Of a stretch of DNA of 64,000 nucleotides, positions 58,338 to 64,000 are shown one piece after another. The position numbers and the translations under genes are program-made. Location: assembly GCA_965205925.1 (NCBI GenBank), contig OZ242183.1, positions 682,001 to 746,000 on the forward strand, read 5' to 3'. The notes beneath the pieces were generated by a model. It was not told where the DNA came from. It saw only the letters and a list, made by a program, of their open reading frames with translations, and did not search any database. Every line of letters begins with the position of its first letter. The stretch's first letter is position 1. Source of the DNA: CAYRJD01 sp965205925. GTDB lineage: Bacteria > Actinomycetota > Acidimicrobiia > Acidimicrobiales > Poriferisodalaceae.

Positions 58338-59231
58338 GTGGCGGCTAGCCTGACGGTCGTGGGTCTAATCGCCAACGATCACATTGATTGGATAGAGCGG
58401 CCAAAGCTGTCTGGGGCCACGATGCTGGCTGCATTTTCTGGCTGGAACGACGCTGGTGATGCTGCCACAGAAGCCACCAAATACATGCGCCGCCGCTTCC
58501 GCGGACGACCGGTGGCCTCCATTGACCCCGAGCACTTCTACGACTTCGCATCAGTGCGCCCAAACGTTCGCCTGCATGAAGGAGAGCGGCGCATCGACTG
58601 GCCGCGGCCTGAGATAAGAGTTGGCGAGATGGATGACGGCAAACCACTGGTAACGCTGGTTGGAGTTGAGCCGAGGCTGCGTTGGCGCACTTTTTGTGAA
58701 ACGGTGATCATTTTGGCGACCGAACTAGGTGTCGACCAAGTGGTGACACTGGGCGCTTTGCTAACAGGCACGCATCACAAATCGTCGGTGAACGTGGTGG
58801 GTGCTTCTTCCAACTCCGGACTGAGCCTTGAGTTAGGGCTCAGACCATCAACGTATGAGGGTCCAACCGGAATCATCGGCGTGTTAAACGATGCTTGCCA
58901 CCGAGCAGGATTTGCGAGCGTTTCTTTCTGGTCGGCGGTGCCTACATATGCGAGCGCCTACCCATCACCAAAGGCTGCGCTAGCACTGATTCAACGAGTG
59001 GCAGGATTCTTAGAAACGACCATTGATGACCCCGAGCTGCGTGCTGCGGCCACGGTGTACGAAGAACACATTGATGAGGTGGTCGCCAGTGATTCGCGCC
59101 TTTCTGAATACGCGCAAAAGCTTTGGGAAGACTCAGCGGCTGAGGCTGCAGATGACATTATGGACATGGCTGAGAATCCGGAGTATCTGGTGAATGAGTT
59201 AGAGCGATTTTTGCGTCAAAAAGACAGCTAA
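58338..59231 (+). CDS. PAC2-family protein
   Basis: The 297-residue protein belongs to the PAC2 (proteasome assembly chaperone 2-like) family that is widespread in actinobacteria. It has ATMLAAFSGWNDAGDAATEATKYM near the N terminus, VGVEPRLRWRTFCETVI, and TLGALLTGTHHKSSVNVVG. Its biochemical role in bacteria is not settled; a link to the Pup-proteasome has been proposed. The start is GTG. The following DoxX gene is 29 bases away and has a good AGAGG ribosome site. Confidence 0.92.
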   Translation: MAASLTVVGLIANDHIDWIERPKLSGATMLAAFSGWNDAGDAATEATKYMRRRFRGRPVASIDPEHFYDFASVRPNVRLHEGERRIDWPRPEIRVGEMDDGKPLVTLVGVEPRLRWRTFCETVIILATELGVDQVVTLGALLTGTHHKSSVNVVGASSNSGLSLELGLRPSTYEGPTGIIGVLNDACHRAGFASVSFWSAVPTYASAYPSPKAALALIQRVAGFLETTIDDPELRAAATVYEEHIDEVVASDSRLSEYAQKLWEDSAAEAADDIMDMAENPEYLVNELERFLRQKDS

Positions 59232-59260
59232 AAGCCTAAGAACCTAAAAAGAGGTAACTA

Positions 59261-59794
59261 ATGGAAGACACACTAAATATTGCGTTGCTAATCCTGCGGG
59301 TCGTTTTTGGAGTCACACTGGCTCTGCACGGTTTGGAGAAGTTGCGCAATATTTCTGGCACGGCTGGATGGTTTCACTCCGAGGGCTTGCGGCCGGGAAA
59401 GTTACATGCCTGGCTAGCTGGCGGAACGGAGTTTTCTGCTGGACTAGGTCTTGCGCTTGGCTTGCTCACTCCGTTGGCAAGCCTGGCATACATCGGGGTG
59501 ATGACCACAGCTGCTTGGGTTGGACACCGCAAGACAGGCTTTTCAAGCTCAAAAAATGGTTGGGAACATGTGTTTGTGATGGCGATAGCAGCCGCGGTGG
59601 TGGCGCTGACTGGCCCAGGCGAACTATCGCTAGATAACTGGATTAACAACGAATGGTTCGCTTTGGCTTGGGTTACGAACGAAGGTGGCTGCTGGGGTTC
59701 ATTTATATTCGCGACAGTCGGCGGTGTTGGGATGTCCATACTGACGTTGATCACCTTCTACCGACCCTCAGCTGCTGTTGCCGAGACGTCTTGA
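59261..59794 (+). CDS. DoxX-family membrane protein
   Basis: The 177-residue protein has four hydrophobic helices, as in the DoxX family: ALLILRVVFGVTLALHGLEKL, FSAGLGLALGLLTPLASLAYIG, HVFVMAIAAAVVAL, and a fourth near the C terminus. DoxX-like proteins are small membrane components of redox or thiol systems; the specific role here is unknown. AGAGGTAACTA precedes the ATG. It overlaps the proposed GtrA start by 17 bases. Confidence 0.87.
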   Translation: MEDTLNIALLILRVVFGVTLALHGLEKLRNISGTAGWFHSEGLRPGKLHAWLAGGTEFSAGLGLALGLLTPLASLAYIGVMTTAAWVGHRKTGFSSSKNGWEHVFVMAIAAAVVALTGPGELSLDNWINNEWFALAWVTNEGGCWGSFIFATVGGVGMSILTLITFYRPSAAVAETS

Positions 59795-60239
59795 GAGACG
59801 CATTCTCCCCGCAGCAAACGACACACGGTCGTTGCGACTAGCCGTCAGAGTTTGGCGTTACGGCGTCGTGTCCGCTGTGTCGGTGGGTGTTACACAGTTT
59901 GTGCTCTATTTCAGCTTTTCAATTGTTGGATGGCCAGCGGTAATCTCCAACATTTTGGCCGTATGCCTGGCCGCGGTTCCTGCGTATCTATTGAACCGGC
60001 GGTGGGTATGGCTAAAACGAACCGCGCATTCGCTGACGCGTGAGATAGTGCCATTTTGGTCTTACAACCTGGCGGGGCTGGTTTTGTCAACGTTGCTAGT
60101 AGGGCTAGTAGATAACGCCCGGGGTAGCACTGTTATTGCGGTACATGCTGCCAATCTCGCCGCGTTCGGCGTCTTATGGCTGGGCAAATTCTTTTTGCTT
60201 GATCGAGTGCTGTTCGCCGCTGAGCACGGAGTTCGTTGA
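59778..60239 (+). CDS. GtrA-like membrane protein
   Basis: The 153-residue protein has four helices with the GtrA pattern VWRYGVVSAVSVGVTQFVLY, NILAVCLAAVPAYLLNRRWVW and GVLWLGKFFLLDRVLF. GtrA-like proteins are thought to move polyprenyl-linked sugars across the membrane or to assist surface glycan assembly. A TTG start inside the DoxX gene is assumed; a later start near residue 20 is possible. It fits the glycan-related genes that follow. Confidence 0.85.
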   Translation: MPRRLERRILPAANDTRSLRLAVRVWRYGVVSAVSVGVTQFVLYFSFSIVGWPAVISNILAVCLAAVPAYLLNRRWVWLKRTAHSLTREIVPFWSYNLAGLVLSTLLVGLVDNARGSTVIAVHAANLAAFGVLWLGKFFLLDRVLFAAEHGVR

Positions 60240-60264
60240 GTGCTGTTCCTTGTACTGAGCTTGC

Positions 60265-60891
60265 ATGCGCCCTGAACTGTTAGCGCTAGCGCGCGCTACG
60301 CGCGGCTTCATGCCTGACTATGAAGGGCTGGCGCTTTATCAAGCCGCTATTGATGTCGGCGAGAGTGCAACAATCGTCGAGATTGGATCTTACTGCGGCA
60401 AATCAACGATCTATCTTGGCGCGGCTGCCGCAGAAACCGGGGCAGTCGTGATCACTGTGGACCATCACCGTGGCTCACAAGAAATGCAGGCCGGCTGGAA
60501 GCATCACGACGAAGAGATGGTGAATGCCCAAACAGGCCGCTTCGACTCGCTGCTGCATCTACGCCAAACGCTGGAGACCTCACAGCTAGAAAAAACAGTG
60601 ATAGCGGTGCTGGGAGATTCTCCGACCGTGGCAGAACACCTCAACACTTTGGCCAGCATGGTTTTTATCGATGGTGGCCATGGCACCGAACCTGCTCACA
60701 CCGATTACGACTGCTGGGCAACCAAGCTGATTAGCGGCGGGACGTTGGCTATTCACGATGTGTTCGAAAATCCAGCCGATGGCGGACGACCGCCCTTTGA
60801 GATTTACCAACGAGCACTCGCTGACGGGTTTACCGACTTGTCAGCAGTGGGCAGCCTTCGGTTGCTGCAAGCACCTGGCAATCTGCAGTAA
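60265..60891 (+). CDS. Class I SAM methyltransferase (Methyltransf_24/CmcI-like)
   Basis: The 208-residue protein has the SAM-binding start VEIGSYCGKSTIYLGAAA, an acidic strand end VVITVDHHRGS, and MVFIDGGHGTEPAHTDYDCW, the DGxH metal site typical of the CmcI/Methyltransf_24 group. The substrate is unknown; small hydroxylated or sugar compounds are usual. The ATG has no strong ribosome site. It converges with the alpha/alpha-barrel gene seven bases later. Confidence 0.87.
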   Translation: MRPELLALARATRGFMPDYEGLALYQAAIDVGESATIVEIGSYCGKSTIYLGAAAAETGAVVITVDHHRGSQEMQAGWKHHDEEMVNAQTGRFDSLLHLRQTLETSQLEKTVIAVLGDSPTVAEHLNTLASMVFIDGGHGTEPAHTDYDCWATKLISGGTLAIHDVFENPADGGRPPFEIYQRALADGFTDLSAVGSLRLLQAPGNLQ

Positions 60892-60898
60892 CCGCTAC

Positions 60899-62008
60899 TT
60901 AGCGACCTGTCAGCAACCCTGCCGCAGGAGTAAGCGCCGCCAGAGCGTCTGCAGCTAATAACACCGCTGCCGCTGTGTAACTCGTTTGCTCCGCATGCGG
61001 AAAGGTCTTACCTTGCGGCAGTACAAGTCCGGTGAAATAGGCACCGTCGCTGTCTCGTAAATCGTCAGTAGCGCGAAACAACCGCACCGCGGTTTCGAGG
61101 TCACCTGCTCGCAAATAAGCCAAAGCGCATTCGCAAGTTTCAGCCGCGGTTACCCACGGCTTATCGAACACGCAGCGCACCCCACTCAGCACACCATCCG
61201 CGTTGAGATCTCGTACAAACTGGTCTGCTCGCTTTTCTAAATGTCTAAACGCAGTCGCGTTCGACACGGCACCACAAAGCACCGGGTAGTACCAGTCCAT
61301 TGCCCAGCGGTGTTTGGGTTCAAACGACCCTGGTTGGTGTTTTACAAGATGTTGCAGTCGCTTTAGCGACAGCTCCCACTGTGATCGCCTGTGGCCCAGT
61401 TCATTGGCCGCAGACAAGCCGGCTTGTAGAGACAGCACTATTGAGCATGTTCCGGTCAACAGTGAATAAGGCCAGCGTGTGCCGTCGCTGTGTACGGCCC
61501 AGGGGATGTGATGATCTGACCGGCTAAGGCTCACCACAAAGCTGAGTGCCTTATCAATCACTGGCCACATTGCTTCTAAGAAGCCGCGGTCACCCGTAGC
61601 TAGGTAGTAGTGCCACACACCCACTGCGGGGTAAGCACAGCAGTTGGTGTCGATTTTTGGATCTTCAATGCCATCAACCACGTAGTAGTTGTGCCAACTT
61701 CCGTCGTCTAGCTGACTGCTGGTCAACCAGTCAAACGCTTTGCTGGCAGCACGGATGTAGCTGGTGTTGCAAGTAGCGGTGCCAGCTACAGCTAGCGCCA
61801 TTGCAGCTTCGGTGTGGTTCCAAACATCAGCATGACCGTCCTTGAACCACAGGATCATTCCGTTGGATTGTTGGCAGTCGCTAATGAAATCGGCTGTTTC
61901 ACTTAGTTGAGCTGTGCTCAAGGCCTTGTGTGTGTGCGCGAACTGGCCAGGCTTTGCTAGTTCAAGGACTCCGGGGACGGTTTCAGCGATGCCAGTGAGG
62001 TTATTCAT
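60899..62008 (-). CDS. Alpha/alpha-barrel (prenyltransferase/cyclase-like or glycosidase-like) protein
   Basis: The 369-residue protein is all-helical, with repeated W-containing segments (GMILWFKDGHADVWNHTEAAMAL, AFDWLTSSQLDDGSWHNYYV, PAVGVWHYYLATG, KPWVTAAETCECALAYLRAG). This is the six-hairpin barrel seen in squalene-cyclase-like and unsaturated glucuronyl hydrolase-like proteins. I cannot assign a reaction. It is the last gene of a minus-strand group with a methyltransferase and a GT4 glycosyltransferase, so a glycan or lipid-glycan role is likely. Cys residues are numerous. Confidence 0.72.
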   Translation of the reverse strand: MNNLTGIAETVPGVLELAKPGQFAHTHKALSTAQLSETADFISDCQQSNGMILWFKDGHADVWNHTEAAMALAVAGTATCNTSYIRAASKAFDWLTSSQLDDGSWHNYYVVDGIEDPKIDTNCCAYPAVGVWHYYLATGDRGFLEAMWPVIDKALSFVVSLSRSDHHIPWAVHSDGTRWPYSLLTGTCSIVLSLQAGLSAANELGHRRSQWELSLKRLQHLVKHQPGSFEPKHRWAMDWYYPVLCGAVSNATAFRHLEKRADQFVRDLNADGVLSGVRCVFDKPWVTAAETCECALAYLRAGDLETAVRLFRATDDLRDSDGAYFTGLVLPQGKTFPHAEQTSYTAAAVLLAADALAALTPAAGLLTGR

Positions 62009-62038
62009 GCTGCTTTGTTGTCATACATCCCATGACAG

Positions 62039-62758
62039 TCATGCGGACTTCTTGGCATAAACCACAAGCGACTTGGGTAGAACTCGATTTAGCAGATCGT
62101 CAAGTTTGCGAGTCAGCCACGGCTTTTTCATCATGTCCCACACCAAGAAACGGTGATAAGCCGACACAAGCCGATGCTGGTCGTTGGTTGGGCCTACAGC
62201 GCAACGCAACCACCAATACGGAGCATGTAGTGAATGTGCCCCATGCCTACCTGTTGGAACTAGTCCAACACCGGTCAGCTTGGCCAAAAGTTCTGGAGAG
62301 GTGTAGATACGCACATGGCCTCCCGACACAAAGGGTGCCGAGTACTGTTGGCTGAGCCCCCAACACACCCGTTCCGATAGCCACGCCGGAACTGAAATAG
62401 CGATCGTGCCACCTGGCCGCAACACGCGCGACAACTCAGACAGTGCGGTGGTGTCGTTGTCAATGTGCTCCAAAATTTCCGATGCGATTATGCGGTCAAA
62501 GCAATTGTCAGGGAACGGCAAGGCAGTTGCGTCTGCAGCGAGGACACTGCCGGTAGGTGGCTCAACGCCAACGTTTATGTTCGGGTCCGCGGCAAAGGTC
62601 TGCTTTACCTGGTGCACATCGTTTAGCGAACTATCCAGCGCAACAACGCGACAACCTTGACGCGCACTTTCAAACGCGTGACGACCCGACCCGCAACCAA
62701 GGTCAAGCACAGTCTCACCGTGACGCACCCCTAAGCGTTGATAATCAACGGTCAACAT
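62039..62758 (-). CDS. Class I SAM methyltransferase
   Basis: From ATG 62758 the protein has 239 residues. It shows motif I VLDLGCGSGRHAFESA, acidic strand VVALDSSLNDV, post-I LPFPDNCFDRIIASEILEHI and SRVLRPGGTIAISVP: a typical Methyltransf_11 enzyme. The start chosen lies two bases after the stop of the upstream GT4 gene; a longer frame (62791) would overlap that gene. It probably methylates a product of the neighbouring glycosyltransferase pathway. Confidence 0.88.
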   Translation of the reverse strand: MLTVDYQRLGVRHGETVLDLGCGSGRHAFESARQGCRVVALDSSLNDVHQVKQTFAADPNINVGVEPPTGSVLAADATALPFPDNCFDRIIASEILEHIDNDTTALSELSRVLRPGGTIAISVPAWLSERVCWGLSQQYSAPFVSGGHVRIYTSPELLAKLTGVGLVPTGRHGAHSLHAPYWWLRCAVGPTNDQHRLVSAYHRFLVWDMMKKPWLTRKLDDLLNRVLPKSLVVYAKKSA

Positions 62759-62759
62759 C

Positions 62760-64000
62760 TCAGTCGGCCAAGAGAGCTCGATAGTGCTCAACGGTTCGCT
62801 CAGCTGCTAAGCGCCAAGTAAATCGTTCGGTTACACGGTTACGGGCTGCCGCACCGAGTTTCGCTCGCAGCTCTGGGTTATCCAACATCTCACGGATAGC
62901 ACCTTCCAGTGCTTGCACGTCACCGGGCGGTACCGACAAACATGCGACTCCGTCTGGGCCGGTTACCTCAGGTAAGGCACCGCCGGTAGTTGCTACCAAT
63001 GGAGTTCCACAAGACATTGCCTCAGCAGCCGGCAAAGAGAATCCCTCGTAAATAGAAGGCACCACCGCTACTTGCGCTTCGTTATAAAGCTCGGCTATCT
63101 CCTCTTCGCGCAGTCCGCTCTTAAATTCCACATGGTCGGTCAATCCGAGTCTGGCGATGCGCCGACGAGAGACCGAGTCCTTCTTAGCGCTACCGAGTAC
63201 GACCAAGTGAAGATCTGGATGATCGGTTCGCAGTTTCGCCATTGCCTCCAACAGGTAAGCCAGGCCTTTGATTGCCACATCCGCACTGGCCGTTGTCATT
63301 AAGCGCCCAGGAACTTTCGCAACGTTTGGCAACGGCTTAAACATGTCAATGTCAACGCCCGCATTGACGACGTGAACGTTTTCGGGATCAACACCGAAGT
63401 CGGTGATGATGTCGTCTTGACTGCTGTTAGAAACCGTGACAATGTGTTCTAGTCGACGAGCAACTCGTATCTGCATGCGGGTAAAGGAATAAAAACGCCG
63501 CAAAATCATTCGCCTAGCGAACCGAGTGGCGTGGTTGATTTCCACACGCTTATCAACCGTGATGGGGTGATGGATGGTGGCAAGAACGGGTTTGCCAGTG
63601 CGGCGCAAGAAGTCAATGCCATATCCCAAGCATTGGTTGTCGTGAATCAGGTCGAACTCATCAAGGCGTGTGCGCAGATGCTTATTCGCTCGCAGGCTGA
63701 AGGTGAGCGGTTCCGCAAACGCTGCTGTGCAAGACATGGCGTACTCCAGTAGGTCATACATGTTCTTGATCGTGCGATGAGTCCTAATTGTGCGAAGAGC
63801 AGTATCTGAACGATGGACGTCAAGGCTGGGCAGCTTGGTGAGCGTTATGTCAGGATCAAGAGTTGGATACGGCTGACCTGAAAAGACCTCTATGTAGTGA
63901 CCTAGCTCGGTTAGTTGACGAGCCATGTGTCGTGTGTAGACACCTTGACCACCGGTAAATGGGTTTCCGCGGTAGGTCAAAAAGGCGATTCTTAACCTTT
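62760..64000 (-). CDS. GT4-family glycosyltransferase (5' end beyond window)
   Basis: The GT-B enzyme has an N-terminal acceptor domain (TYRGNPFTGGQGVYTRHMARQL) and a C-terminal nucleotide-sugar domain with VVNAGVDIDMFKPLPN, RLMTTASADVAIKGLAYLL, and the E-x7-E region VPSIYEGFSLPAAEAMSCGTP. In-frame residues upstream of the first possible internal start (TTG 63980) continue as RLRIAFL, the usual beginning of this fold. The true start therefore lies outside the window and the gene is cut at 64000. It transfers a sugar from a nucleotide donor to an unknown acceptor, probably at the inner membrane face. Confidence 0.9.
   Translation of the reverse strand, partial: RLRIAFLTYRGNPFTGGQGVYTRHMARQLTELGHYIEVFSGQPYPTLDPDITLTKLPSLDVHRSDTALRTIRTHRTIKNMYDLLEYAMSCTAAFAEPLTFSLRANKHLRTRLDEFDLIHDNQCLGYGIDFLRRTGKPVLATIHHPITVDKRVEINHATRFARRMILRRFYSFTRMQIRVARRLEHIVTVSNSSQDDIITDFGVDPENVHVVNAGVDIDMFKPLPNVAKVPGRLMTTASADVAIKGLAYLLEAMAKLRTDHPDLHLVVLGSAKKDSVSRRRIARLGLTDHVEFKSGLREEEIAELYNEAQVAVVPSIYEGFSLPAAEAMSCGTPLVATTGGALPEVTGPDGVACLSVPPGDVQALEGAIREMLDNPELRAKLGAAARNRVTERFTWRLAAERTVEHYRALLAD

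Noticed and set aside
62759..62791. Longer start for the SAM methyltransferase
   Set aside because: It overlaps the end of the GT4 gene, whereas ATG 62758 lies just after its stop codon.

Overview
The window looks like chromosomal DNA from an actinobacterium, probably an acidimicrobiia-like, possibly marine, lineage. That placement is inferred, not proven. It rests on a mycothiol ligase (mshC), a LytR_C-type envelope protein, an actinobacterial coproheme decarboxylase (chdC), a PAC2 protein, a CIRCE-controlled groEL without groES, DUF4333-like lipoprotein features, frequent GTG/TTG starts and many acyl-CoA catabolic genes. Gene density is very high: no gap exceeds 300 bases, and many genes overlap or abut. 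I see no prophage, IS element, rRNA or CRISPR array.

Layout. 1-4.5 kb: tRNA-Thr, LytR_C protein, glycerate kinase, CIRCE-groEL, chdC. 4.5-9.8 kb: a large acyl-CoA dehydrogenase, larE and glnD. 9.8-13.1 kb (minus): a MacB/FtsX-type ABC exporter. 13.3-17 kb: a 1251-residue cyclase/ATPase/TPR regulator. 17-22 kb: a B12-binding mutase subunit directly followed by 3-hydroxybutyryl-CoA dehydrogenase, an orphan OpuAC-type binding lipoprotein, an HtrA protease and a crotonase. 22-25 kb (minus): an APH-like kinase, an alpha/beta hydrolase, and a GrdB-family gene split by an in-frame TGA, which I read as selenocysteine. 25-33 kb (plus): two paralogous amidases, a membrane protein, a FAH-family enzyme, a coiled-coil VanY peptidase and dxs. 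33-37.5 kb (minus): a thiolase-fold/OB-fold fusion, nfuA, a 48-residue membrane protein, a lipoprotein, and the large subunit of a B12 mutase whose active-site residues match isobutyryl-CoA mutase rather than methylmalonyl-CoA mutase.

37.5-42.6 kb: 1-Cys peroxiredoxin, pncB, acyl-CoA dehydrogenase, a Nei-type glycosylase and an S58 peptidase. 42.6-49.4 kb (minus): a probable eight-gene run, mshC - parA-like - small membrane protein - PD-(D/E)XK nuclease - crotonase - mutM - nfeD - SPFH protein. 49.4-52.3 kb (plus): three tightly packed genes, two distant paralogs resembling the ChaN/EreA/TIKI fold and a dual-specificity-type phosphatase. I do not recognise this as a described system. 52.3-55.8 kb (minus): Nudix, HAD nucleotidase and a cobalt-type nitrile hydratase operon (beta, alpha, accessory). 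55.8-64 kb: SDR, SMP-30, GNAT, PAC2, DoxX, GtrA and a surface-glycan-like group (two methyltransferases, an alpha/alpha-barrel protein, and a GT4 glycosyltransferase cut by the window edge).

The strongest candidates for something new are (1) the UGA-containing GrdB-like gene with a SECIS-like hairpin at the expected distance, (2) the paralog pair plus phosphatase at 49.4-52.3 kb, and (3) the split mutase with isobutyryl-CoA mutase signature residues whose B12 subunit sits next to a 3-hydroxybutyryl-CoA dehydrogenase. A further theme is the number of short tandem duplications, both inside genes and between them.
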